A DNA stretch of 64,000 nt from Protea cynaroides (lineage: Eukaryota; Streptophyta; Magnoliopsida; Proteales; Proteaceae): the NCBI GenBank assembly GCA_028583415.1, contig CM053267.1:40777834-40841833 (forward strand), read 5' to 3'. A program made the translations under genes and the position numbers. Positions 42,210 to 52,404 of this stretch are shown here, piece by piece (the stretch's first letter is position 1; every line of letters starts with the position of its first letter). The notes under the pieces are model-generated. The model searched no databases and was not told the origin of the DNA. It saw nothing but the letters and a program-made list of their open reading frames with translations.

Positions 42210-43823
42210 GAAAAAATTCCATCTAACCCCCAAAAATTATATCAAATTCGATCTAACCCCTAATAATTTCAAAAATCTCGTCTACCACCCAAATGGTTTG
42301 CATAAACTTCAATTGGCCCCAATTAACTGACGGACTTGACTGAAAATGTGATAAGACATTTCTACCCTTTGTATTTAAAATTAAAAAATAATTAAATTGA
42401 GATAAAATTATTAATTTGACATTTTACCACTTTCACAATCCAAATTATTTTTTTAACCCTTTGATAAGACATTCTCAAGCAAAAATAGACCTATTTTTTT
42501 TATTCTCCCACAAAGAGGACCTGCACAATCAACCGAATCCCAAGCTCACCGGAGATGATACGAACCCTTTCTTGATCTGTGGCGAGGTTTAGCAAAGAAC
42601 TGACAGCGGCAATTTGGGCATCGGGAGAGGTGCCTTCCTTCAAGGTTGCAGCGTCGGAGAAGAGGGCTTCAAGGGCTTGGTTGTTCGAAGGTTGCAGCGG
42701 TGGAGAACAAGGGTTCGAAGAAGAGTGGCTTCTCCGGCGGAGAAGAGATCTTCATGGGTTCGATTGTAGTGGTTGCAGCGACGGAGAATTGGTTGGATGA
42801 GATTAGTGATTTGAGGATCAGACCGATCAATCCGAAGCCAATCCTGATCAGCAACAGAATCGACAAGGGTTGCATAGGGCGATCCTAAAATGGCAAAGTA
42901 AAAAAAAACGTAAAAAACAAAGCTAGCCCCAGACGGATTCTGATCCCCTATCTAGCTCCTTGCTCTAAAAACCCCTAAATCCACCTGACCAGAGACTATA
43001 CGGCAACAGGGGAATTCAAAGAGGAGAACGGTGAGGGGGAACTCCTAAGCAACCTACATGAAAAAAACATAAATAAATAAACCCCTGAAAGGAAAAGTAA
43101 CAACCTTCTCTTCAATTTCATCCTAAATGAAATAGAAATTTGAAAGGAAAATACTTATATTTGGCTCTTAAGAGACGACCTTGACATTGTACAAGAAAGC
43201 AACAGAGCAGAGAATGGAAGCAACGAATACGAAAATTCTCAAATCAATTATCAGAAAAATCTCTGCTAACACTATATCCATCATCTTCTTTGAAAAATCT
43301 GTTAGTTTTTGCCACTTCACAGGATTAGGTAAAATAGGATATTTCAATTCACCAACCGGATCTTTTACTTTTCATTTCTCCTAGACACCAAGGAGAAGCT
43401 GCGAGAAGAGAAAGAGAGAGTGCAATGTTCTTTAGAAGATATCGATAAAACTAGAAGCAAAAATAAGAGCGATAAAACCAGATTTGTGGAGGTGGAGGAG
43501 GATGAGGACCAGCGGCGGCGGTGGAGGAGGCGTTGAAGGCGTAAGCTTGGCGGAGAGTCTGAATGGTTGCAGGATTGGGGAGAATGAGGGCTGTGGATGA
43601 TGGTTCAATAGGGGTAAAATGGTCTTTCTATTTGAGAATAAGGGTATTATCGTCCCAAGATTTTTCAAATAGTGCTTACGTCATCGACTAACGGGACTCT
43701 ACTAACGGATGGGGTCTCTTTGACTAACGGTGGAAAATTTTTGGGTGGTAGATGAGACTTTTGAAATTGTTGGGGGTTAGATCGAATTTGACATAGTTTT
43801 TGGGGGTTTGATGAAATTTTTTC
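42210..43823. mobile_element. Mutator-like element (1614 bp) carrying gene-like sequence, candidate Pack-MULE
   Basis: Inverted repeats of about 88 bp (42210-42297 and 43736-43823; gaaaaaattccatctaaccc against gaaaaaatttcatcaaaccc) are flanked by a perfect 9-bp target duplication ttaatatta (42201-42209, 43824-43832). No transposase is present. The interior is GC-richer and holds minus-strand coding-like sequence including an armadillo-type repeat. Length, repeats and duplication fit the Mutator superfamily. A captured host fragment is inferred from the coding-like interior. Confidence 0.8.
42505..42660 (-). pseudogene. Armadillo-repeat-like fragment inside the Mutator-like element
   Basis: An open minus-strand frame reads FSDAATLKEGTSPDAQ and then IAAVSSLLNLATDQER, VRIISGELG. 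The pattern (pairs of hydrophobic helices with LLNLA and a following VRII) is that of an ARM/HEAT repeat, as in plant U-box/ARM proteins. A partial second copy of the first part (EPLFSTAATFEQ) is visible in the neighbouring frame, so the fragment is internally duplicated. The parent gene is not in this window. Confidence 0.5.
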
Positions 43824-43832
43824 TTAATATTA

Positions 43833-44292
43833 TTATATACAGTATCGACTACATGTCACTTCCCTTTGAATTGATAATACACATCTGGATCAAATCGGTT
43901 TTGAATTATCATATTAATTATTTTTCCAGTTTATGTCACAATTATTAGTAATGATTAGAAATGTTTCGATCCAATCTTTATCTTACTTCACTCTATTTCT
44001 ATCCCAACCAAGGACTGGCTTGATAGAAAGATTAGCAAAGGGCTAAGGAATCTGATTACCTCTGATATATAGCTTGATACCAATGAACTTTCCTTATAAA
44101 AGGTAACTGAGTGCTCAAAATTTACAAGAAAGGTGAAGACAAAAAGAAAAAGAGAATGTCTGTATGGAAATGGAAAATTTACTCCATGAACTGATCATTT
44201 TACACAGGTGAGTTCTCAAAAGTCTCCATGAAAGTTGAAGATAGCATGAAACTGGAAAAATGAGGGAAAGTTTTCCATCCAAACCATAAAAT
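43833..44292. other. Downstream flank of pectate lyase copy 1
   Basis: Presumably includes the 3' untranslated region of the minus-strand gene. Nothing else recognised. Confidence 0.4.
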
Positions 44293-44514
44293 TTAGCATC
44301 TTCGTCCTGAAACACAGGAGAGGGGTCCAGCATCGGCTGTTAGAGCAGGCACCATGGATGCTGGGGCAGCTATGATGGACTGGTAATTAGCATATTGCGG
44401 GGCACATGACCCATATCCAGATTGAACAAAATAAGCACCATTGAAAAACGCATCATTGGAAGACCTCCATTTCCAATTCTCCCAATCACATCCTACACAG
44501 TCTCTCTTGGTCAC
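44293..44514 (-). CDS. Pectate lyase copy 1, exon 4 with stop
   Basis: VTKRDCVGC ... FFNGAYFVQSGYGSCA ... GPLSCVSGRRC and stop. The paired C-terminal cysteines are typical of the family. Confidence 0.93.
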   Translation of the reverse strand: MTKRDCVGCDWENWKWRSSNDAFFNGAYFVQSGYGSCAPQYANYQSIIAAPASMVPALTADAGPLSCVSGRRC

Positions 44515-46895
44515 CTGTAATGCAATTCAACAACCACGCACACTTAAATCAGTATTATTTAAAAATTAAAGCTGTGTGGCTCCTGCATCAGTGTAGGGGC
44601 AAAACGAAAGGCATGTACAAGTATTCAAGAGGAGGGGATAATTTCATATTAATTTCATCGCATCATTTGAGGGGACTACGTTCTATTTCCCATATTTTAT
44701 ATATGTACCTGTTTGAAATAGGATTTGTTGGGGGCCACAAAATAGTTTTGTTGGCTAAAGATAGTTGAATCAGCACTGCCACCTATAGCATACATTAGCC
44801 ATTCATCATATATGTTGTTTACTACATGGGCATATCCAAACCTGACCCTGCAACGCAAATCACAAGATCAACATTATTTCATAAGTCATCTACTGTTGAT
44901 TAGAAAACAATATATGATTCATAAATACCTACCCCGCATATTAAATGCCCAAAATACCCCTGACACTATTTTGAGATCCCCATCCAACCATCAAAACTGA
45001 CGGATTAAGATTCTTTCTTCACCAAATTAAATCAGGTAAATTACTCCAGAGGTACCTGACGTTTTGAGAAATTATACCGGAGGTACATTATGTTTCAAAA
45101 ATCATACCAGAGGTACTTGACGTTTTGAGAAATTACATCAGAGGTACCTGACGTTTCAAAAATATTATTATTAGGGTACCTTTTATTTTTGTATTTCTAA
45201 ATTTATCCCCTGTTCAGCATAACTTTCTTGGTCCCCTTTGGTTCACCCTCTCACCATCCCGTTACCGCAACGACTCACCACTCGGATTCCCATGTGCTCA
45301 TCGCTGTCTCAATTGCCCACCCCCTCTCCTGCCCCTGTCCTCTCCTGTGACATTTCCTCCCCGGTGGTTGTTCATCACCAAGTCACAAATCTTGACTATG
45401 GTACACACCTCTAGTGAAAACTTTGCACCCCAACTTAATGTTTTTTTGACGGGTGTACCAACGATCAGACACCAAATAAGGATAGTTCAACAAGAAATGA
45501 TCAGTCCCCAAAAATTTGAGGTAGATCTAATGACTAACTTAGAGGGTGCCAATGTTAAATAGGATTAATGTTGAAAATATAAGAAGAAGTACCTCTGGTA
45601 TGATTTTTGAAACGTGAGGTACCTCTAGTATGATTTCTCAAAATGTAGGGTACCTCTGGTGTGAATTATCCAATTAAACCATCCCAACTTAATTGTGAGT
45701 TCGGATCACTTGCAAGTACAAGTACTCTCATTGGGATCTCATCACCGTCAATGTAGTGTGGGACCCATTTCTAGAATGTGGGATCCACTGAATATTATAA
45801 ACGGTGATGGAATCTAAGAAGGATACAATTACATGTAGGTAAACTATTCTCACTAATTGTTATCAGATTTCAATTACATTATAAAAAAATAAAAATGAAA
45901 ATAAAATCAAGTGCAGGTATTGCACAGATAAGCATCCCTCACCTTGGCATCCTCTGCACACAACCTGGGCCAAAATAATTATAGATCACTGTAACTTTCA
46001 TAATCCTGTCCGCGGTAAAAGCATCATTGTGTCCACAAAGCATCACCTGTAAATCAAATCAAAACAAACCAAACCAAACTCATTTAGAAACGTCTGAATA
46101 GAACGGATCAATTCCTTTCAATGCACATTCATTCTGCCATTATAGAATCCTCAATATAGGAGCTAAAAACCCATTTAAGCTTACTTTGTTGTGTTGGGTG
46201 TAGTAATTGTTGGAGATGGTGATGGCTGTTGAAGCATGAGTTACATCAGTGAGACCATCGAAGGAATGTGAAAGATAGTTATGGTCAATCCAGACATTTG
46301 AAGAAGCAAATATGGTAATGGCATCGCCATCAGACCCTAATCGATGACCAAGATGTGTAGGTGAGCTACGGACCAACCCAGGTTTCCCAGGTTTACAATC
46401 ATGTATGATGAGTCCATGAATTATAACATGACTCACACCTTGTACTGTGATGCATGGTCCATAAGCTATCTCCACCTTAGCTCCTCTTCCATCTATGGTC
46501 TTGTAACTGTTCATGATCAGCTCATTCTGTAGCGTAATTAGCATATTTCTACCAAATATTATCCATAGTGGCTCTGTCTGAATTACACCGTATCGAAGTG
46601 AGCCTGGTTGTGGATTGATTGGATCATCAGCCGGAGTTGTAACTACGTAAATATTACCATATTTTCCTCCGATCGCGCCGTCACCAAAGCCTACGGAGCA
46701 GTCGGCCAAGGCACGGCGATTGGATTCCCAGTTAGAATTCCAACGCCAGCAAGCGTCAATTTTGTTCTGGATTTTCTTCCCTGAATATCCAGACCATTTA
46801 CCGTCACCGTTGCCGTAGCCTGCCTGTGAGGTTGAAACTGGAAATGCTGCTAGTAGATACGAGAAGATCATGAGGAAATGGATTGCAGAAGCCAT
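44293..46895 (-). CDS. Pectate lyase (polysaccharide lyase family 1), complete, four exons, 391 residues
   Basis: Secreted enzyme that cleaves de-esterified homogalacturonan in the cell wall by calcium-dependent beta-elimination. Exons are 46185-46895, 45943-46046, 44709-44847 and 44293-44514, all GT-AG, phases consistent. Residues 1-25 are a signal peptide (MASAIHFLMIFSYLLAAF). The PL1 beta-helix follows: ACWRW near 48, GSLRYGVIQTEPLWIIF near 98, TIDGRGAKV near 133, SDGDAI 188-193, WIDH 202-205, DGLTD 213-217 (acidic calcium ligands), QRMPR 268-272 (catalytic arginine region), then HVVNN, YAIGGSAD, VTKR and a C-terminal FFNGAYFVQSG. Length is typical of plant PLLs. The start was set at the methionine before the signal peptide; an in-frame upstream ATG at 46997 would bury the signal. 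Copies 2 and 3 nearby show a tandem family. Confidence 0.93.
44709..44847 (-). CDS. Pectate lyase copy 1, exon 3
   Basis: VRFGYAHVVNN, YAIGGSADSTIFS, up to SYFKQ; ttgcag acceptor, gtacat donor, phase 0 out. Confidence 0.93.
45035..45671. mobile_element. 637-bp inverted-repeat element with subterminal tandem repeats, in pectate lyase intron 2
   Basis: Ends ggtaaattactccagaggtacc and, inverted, ggataattcacaccagaggtacc. Flanks aattaaatca (45025-45034) and aattaaacca (45672-45681) form a 10-bp target duplication with one mismatch. The left end has about four, and the right end about three, tandem units of roughly 40 bp (agaggtacctgacgtttt...). No coding capacity. Mutator affinity is likely from the duplication length. 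Confidence 0.7.
45943..46046 (-). CDS. Pectate lyase copy 1, exon 2 (residues 238-272)
   Basis: VMLCGHND to QRMPR; ttacag acceptor, gtgagg donor; the last codon is split AG/G. Confidence 0.93.
46185..46895 (-). CDS. Pectate lyase copy 1, exon 1 (residues 1-237)
   Basis: Signal peptide through TQHNK, ending before a gtaagc donor in phase 0. Contains all acidic calcium-binding residues. Confidence 0.93.
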
Positions 46896-46923
46896 GATTT
46901 GGGTTGCCAAATTAGTAAGGATC

Positions 46924-47087
46924 GATGTCCATTCGTGGATATAAGAGGACCTTAGTATATAGTTCGAAAAGAAGAAGTGGAAGGCCACGACCTTCAAGAG
47001 TAGGGATGTTCATGTATGGATATAGAAGACCTTAATATTACTAAAAGCAGAAGTGGGAGGCAAGTCAACGATCTTGAGAAGTCAAAT
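46924..47087. repeat. 81-bp tandem duplication upstream of pectate lyase copy 1
   Basis: gatgtccattcgtggatata (46924) and gatgttcatgtatggatata (47005) begin two diverged units that share gaccttaat/gaccttagt and agaagtgg. The unit nearer the gene carries ctatatac (46962 to 46955 on the minus strand), a possible TATA box about 60 nt before the ATG. Confidence 0.6.
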
Positions 47088-47090
47088 CTT

Positions 47091-47817
47091 AACTACCGTT
47101 AGGTACGAATTCTTAGAATGCATTCTAGGTCAAGAATATATTATGAGATAAGAAAAACAATATTTGATATGTATTCTAATGTAGTCTGAAAAGTACAAGA
47201 GAAATAAGAGTCAAATAAACAATCACACAAACATGAAGATTAACTATGATTTAATATCCAATGTGGAATGCCTACATTCATCCAACTTAGAGAATTAGAG
47301 AATTTATTATTCATCAATAAAAGATCTTCATCTCACAAAATGATTCCCTTTGACCCCTCTCTCTCTCTCGCTCTCTCTCTCTCTCTTCTCTACTTGAGAG
47401 AACCTCACATAGACAATATTTAGGTTCTCAAGAAACCCTACTCCCACAAAATTACAATTTTACTCATTATATGTAATGACCGATCATAATCTCCACCCAA
47501 ATAACATATATAGGTCTAATAACTGCATGGACACGATCCCAACACTAACGAACCCTCAAATCCACAAGGTAAAAAAATCTCGAATTCACAAGAAAAAATA
47601 GATATTGGAGACTTTGTTATTAATTGTCTTTTAAATACCCAACTCGTCCTCTATGCAGAGATAATGAATTACAATAAATGAAATACAAAAGGGGAAAAAT
47701 ACACTAAAATAACAAGTTGAGAAAGGGAAAAAAATAGCATGCAAAAGTTGGAAGGTTTGCAATACCCCTTAATTAAATGTGTGTATTTGTTCTCCGAATC
47801 TTGGGCAATCAACTTTA
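47091..47817. other. Upstream of pectate lyase copy 1, nothing recognised
   Basis: Contains a (TC)n tract at about 47359-47390. No gene seen. Confidence 0.5.
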
Positions 47818-47826
47818 GTAATTGAC

Positions 47827-47926
47827 GCATAGAAATTATTTCCATCCGTCCGGACGGTTGAGATTACATCGGGATGTATCCTAGCCATCCAATGTTCGGC
47901 TAGACGGATGGAAATGATTTTTATCC
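47827..47926. mobile_element. 100-bp Mutator-type MITE
   Basis: 24-bp inverted ends (gcatagaaattatttccatc against ggataaaaatcatttccatc) and a perfect 9-bp target duplication gtaattgac at 47818-47826 and 47927-47935. Confidence 0.8.
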
Positions 47927-47935
47927 GTAATTGAC

Positions 47936-48854
47936 CACGCTGTAGAGCACTGGTTCTCATTCTAGAATTGGGGCTACGACCCTCGTGACTACCCTCACAA
48001 AGAAAGCTACGACAAATCAAATTTTTTTTTTTTTTTTTGGCGTTGATTGAGAGGATTTCTATCAATCCAAATGATCCAGGAAATTGGCAAAGATCAAGGC
48101 TCGCTATATCACATTCTCGTTCTTGTATCATGAAATGCATTCTCTAATGAAAACCCAATATTTTGAAACACATTATTCTCATTTTACAATAAAAATGCAT
48201 TCTTTATTTTAAGAATGTAATTCTAAGAATATATTCCAATAATATTTACCAAATGCATTTATTTTTCTTATTTGTAGTAGTTGCTTCATAAGAAGCTACG
48301 TGATTGCACGAGATAGGCTCTCAGCTTTCTTGAGGTGGAGTGTGCTGAAATATGAATATAGATTCATATCTGCTATATTTAATTGATGTCTCCACTTTGT
48401 ATCGAATGAAGCCTACATGATCTACTTACTAAAAATTGGAATATAATGATAGAAAAATTTCCACCTCCATGGATGTGGACTCACCATCCGAATGTGGGAT
48501 TCAGTGGAAAGATACTATATAATATCATAATTATAAGAGAATGATAATCAATAAGTAATTTTTCTTATTATTAAACTTAATGTCATCAAACATGGAAAAA
48601 GAGGGAATAAGGAGAAAAGAAGATGGCTAGTTAATGGGTCAATGATATACAAAATTGAACAAATATTCCATGTTGGGAAAAGTCTATGGAAAAAACTACT
48701 TAATTATACCTTCAACCTTTTCCCATATATAGTATGTAATTTACTTTCATTATGGGTCCACCCTTTTCAAACTTTAGCATATATAATTGGTTTCATATTT
48801 ACATATGGCTATATGTGGAAGGTAAGAAAAGAATATATATATATATATATATAC
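47936..48854. other. Between MITE and pectate lyase relic, nothing recognised
   Basis: AT-rich with a T run near 48022-48039 and a (TA)n tract at 48834-48852. Exon 4 of the relic would be expected here and is absent. Confidence 0.5.
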
Positions 48855-49289
48855 CTGTTTGAAAAAGGGATTATTGGGTGCCACATAATAGTTTCCTTCG
48901 CTAAAGATTGTTTGATTGGCGCTCCCACCAACAACATATATTGATCATATCTGTTGTTCACTACATGGGCATACCCAAACCTGACTCTGCAATGCAAATC
49001 AGAAGATCAACATTAGTCACTATTGCTAATTATTATTGTTAGGATTAGTCTCACATTATTTATAGAGTCTAACCTTGGGTGCCTTTTATATGTGTGAATC
49101 CCTTTACTTGTTAGTTCGAACTTTTGAGATGAAAACTTAACAATTATCAAATTCCAAAAACATAAAATAATATAATCATCCCTTACCTTGCCTGCCTCTC
49201 TATAAGACCTGGACCAAAATAGTTAAAAATCACTTTGACTTTCATAATCTTGTCTGCCGTAAATTATCAAAGTGTCCCAACAGCATCAC
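48855..49289 (-). pseudogene. Pectate lyase copy 2, relic of exons 2 and 3
   Basis: Exon 2 (49187-49289) is 103 nt, one base shorter than in copies 1 and 3, and its QRMPR motif has become RQAR. Exon 3 (48855-48986) is 132 nt against 139 in copy 1, a seven-base loss that shifts the frame after NNRYDQ. Splice sites are still recognisable. Exons 1 and 4 are missing: foreign DNA begins at about 49306. The relic sits between copies 1 and 3 in the same orientation, as expected for a decayed tandem duplicate. Confidence 0.9.
49037..49142 (+). mobile_element. Solo LTR of a TRIM element (106 bp)
   Basis: Starts tgttaggattagtctcacatt and ends gaaaacttaaca, with a perfect 5-bp target duplication attat (49032-49036, 49143-49147). 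The same family forms the element at 63341-63746. It lies in the intron between relic exons 3 and 2. Confidence 0.85.
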
Positions 49290-49354
49290 CTGTAAATTAA
49301 ACCCAATTGTAGTGGATGAACTCATTTTGTCTTAACTTTCTTTTTCCTGTCCAG

Positions 49355-50465
49355 ACGTCGACCGTACTCAGGACCTAGCTGGGGAGTTCGCCCATTTCTA
49401 TAACATAGAGGATGACGTTACGCCCTTTGTGCCTGAGGTCAACCTCTCGACTATTCAGTCAGCCCTGCGGGCCCCTATTGTAGTGGATGAACTCATTCGT
49501 GCTATGAGGCTCCTTGTGGATGTGTTTAACTACAATAGGATGTCGCTTGACGAGGCTTTTCAGCGCAAAGCATGCCATCACATAAAGGTAGGATTTTGGT
49601 TATTGCTTTCTTTCCTTGGCAATTTTTTGTGCTGTAACTCATTTTCTGGTTGTAGACTAGTTACTTCCTGATCCAAGCTCGAGTTGCAGTGGCGGATCTC
49701 TACACCAGGCTAGACTTGGCTCTTCAGGGGACATCCGATGCGAAAACTCATCACGACGAGGCTTATGCTCTAGTCAAGGAATGTCAAGAGGAGATGCTGA
49801 AGTCTCAAGGCTAGGCCAAGGATCTTGAGGAGGAGCTGAAGAAGCTCAATAAGGACTTTGCAGAGGTTGAGGTTGAGAAGACTAAGCTGGAGCAGGAGCA
49901 GGATGATGCTAAGGAGCAAGCTGCTGACGATAGGAGGGCATACCAGGGTCTGAGGGTGGCTCAAACTCTCCTTGAGGAGGAGTTTCGGAGTGCCATAATC
50001 ACTGTTGCAGCCATGAAAAAGGTTATTGAAGATGAACGAGCTGCTTACGGTGTTGCTTTGGCAAAGTTCGAGGCTTACTATGAGGTTTGGGCTCAGGAGG
50101 CGAGGAAGAAAGCAGTGGAGGACTTCAAATCAGGGGCCGAGTACAAGAAGACTGTGACGGAGTCCCTACTGAAGCTGGTGGTGCCTATGCTGACAAAGAT
50201 CTGGGACTATGTCTGGACAAGTTACCCTCATTTCGACCTGTCCCCCATAGGTGCCTTCAAGAAGCTTCTCGGTCCTATCGCATCTCCTAGGGCAGTTACT
50301 CCTATGGCTCTACCTTCTCCAGCTAGCCAACCCTCGATTGAGCCTCTACAAGTTGCATCTGATGATCAGCCTACTCCACTCACTACTATCTTGACTTCAA
50401 CAGTAGATCAAGTTGAAGGTGCTCCTCACATTGAAGGGCAAGATTTCCCCTTAGTTGAGCCGTGA
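49355..50465 (+). pseudogene. Coiled-coil protein gene fragment with an intron and one nonsense codon
   Basis: Two exons, 49355-49587 and 49656-50465, are bounded by a strong cctgtccag acceptor, a gtagga donor and a gttgtag acceptor, with frame preserved. The product starts in mid-protein (RTQDLAGEFAHFYNIEDD). It continues through a long Glu/Lys/Ala-rich coiled coil (EEELKKLNKDFAEVEVEK, residues about 130-230) and ends in a Pro/Ser/Thr-rich tail at TGA 50463-50465. One TAG at 49812-49814 interrupts the coiled coil. The style resembles the coiled-coil N-terminal proteins of plant LTR elements, but I recognise no domain. The flanking intron end shows that genomic DNA, not a cDNA, was inserted into the pectate lyase relic. 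Confidence 0.6.
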
Positions 50466-50636
50466 TGATTTAATTGATGTCTATACATTGTATCAATTTA
50501 TTTATTTATTTTTTGGTAAAATATTCATTGTATCAAATGAAGCCTACTTTACATAACACCATAAAAAATAATTCTTTTTTTTTTTTTGGAAAAAAAAAAA
50601 GTTATCAGAGACCGTGAATGAAACCCAACATAGGAA

Positions 50637-50785
50637 GGAACCGAATCCTCTCCCGCGGCAGGAGATTCCTGCCGCTGATCCAAGGGCTGGCGATCAGTCG
50701 GCCCGCCTACCAATACATTGGGAGGTGCGTCGGCTGAAATCTCGCCCTTAGCCGGCGACAGGTGGGCGGAAGAGGATTTTTATAC
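50637..50785. mobile_element. 149-bp Mutator-type MITE
   Basis: Ends ccgaatcctctcccgc and gcggaagaggatttt are imperfect inverted repeats. A perfect 9-bp target duplication acataggaa lies at 50628-50636 and 50786-50794. Confidence 0.7.
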
Positions 50786-50899
50786 ACATAGGAATAGTAA
50801 AATGATCATCCCACCCCATGTGTGGATGATCCCATGTGCATTCTCATTAGCCCTGCACTGGTGCAGGAACCAGACAATCGGGTAACGGTCCCCCTCCCC

Positions 50900-51770
50900 C
50901 CTTATTTTTTTTCTTTGATCCAAAACTTACTTCTTTTGTTTAACATGAATAGGGAAATTAGTTGACAAGTAGATATAGGTCAACGATGCGAATCCTTATT
51001 CCAATGAGCTTATCACTGTACTTTTTGCAAAGTTAGAAGGGTTTTTTTTTTGGAAGAAACATAAAAAACCATATGATGATGAGGTCATGTAAAACGTCAG
51101 ATATGGGGAGAGGATCAAGTTGGACGCATGATCTTGCCAATAGATATAATCTTCAAATCTAAAACTATAAATTCTTAATTCTTTGGAAATGACATGAGGA
51201 TAATGCCGCATCAGTTGCAGGGCACCTTTTGAAACTTGGTACTCTTATACCAAATCAAATCCTTTCTTCCCCGTCTCTTCGGCTCTCGTTCCATTCAATT
51301 ATTGAAGTGCATTGGAGTTCGAGTCAGCTCACACTCCAATGGTTGGATAGAATAGAAACCAGGGAGGGAGGAGGGGAGGAGAGGATTTGATCCCCTCTTG
51401 CACCGGTGTAGAGACCACATAACCTAGCAACGATGTCCTTCCTATATGTATATATTTTTTTCCTTGCCCACAAAACTCACTTCTTTTGTTTAACATGAAT
51501 GATGAGTTTACTTGACAAGTTGATATGGGCCCATGATGGGAATCGTTCCAATCACTCAATAGCTATACTTTTTTACCAAATAAAAGGGGTGTTTTTAAAA
51601 GAAAAATGTATAAAATGTATGATGATGAGGTCACATAAAGTGTTCCACACAATGAGAGGATCTAGTAGATACATTTTCTAGATTACAGATAGAATCTCTT
51701 AATCTAAAGCTATATATATTCTTAATTCTTTGTATCCTATATCTTTGCATGAGTCGCTTTAGAAATTAGT
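50900..51770. repeat. Diverged direct duplication, period about 550 bp
   Basis: Blocks 50900-51220 and 51450-51770 share acttcttttgtttaacatga (50929 and 51479), atgatgatgaggtca and attcttaattcttt in the same order. Between them is a GA-rich stretch. No coding frame is conserved. Confidence 0.65.
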
Positions 51771-51779
51771 TCTTCTTAG

Positions 51780-51959
51780 ACATCTTACTCCCTTAAAGGT
51801 GCAATGTCAATTAATTAATAAATTGTTCAGTAAATATCAATGTGATAATCAAGCTGGAACGATATATATTTTAGTTACAAGAGAATAATAATCATCCAAA
51901 AAAAAAAAAATGTGAATTTGATTAACTCAATCAAGTTATCGTGTAAATAAATAAATAAA

Positions 51960-51997
<38 letters not shown>

Positions 51998-52279
51998 GTC
52001 GACTCGCCTGTTCGCATGGATATCTGTCTGAGTACTCTCTGAAAGCTCTGCGTCGGTTCTATGTATTCTTTTTCTCTGTAAAAGTAATGATTTTTATTTA
52101 GGTTTTGTTGGATAGCGATGCTGACTCAATATGCTTAAATGGAGGCCTTCTATTATATCGTTGAGATTTTGATTTCGTTAAATTTTCTTTTACGACTCTA
52201 ATTTTATGAGTGAATTATACTTTTGTGAAGAATTCTAATCTTTCTTTGTCTGCGACTCTGGATTGTTTTGCCTCTGTAG
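51780..52279. other. Upstream of bZIP relic, nothing recognised
   Basis: AT tract at 51957-51982 followed by a T run. No earlier bZIP exon was found. Confidence 0.4.
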
Positions 52280-52404
52280 GATTATTGCAACAGGCAATCT
52301 GCAGTGAGGTCGAAAGAGCGGAAGTTCTATATACTAGAGCTGGAGAGGAAGGTGCAGATACTTCAGATTGACGCAACCACCCTATCAGCACAAGTCACAA
52401 TGCT

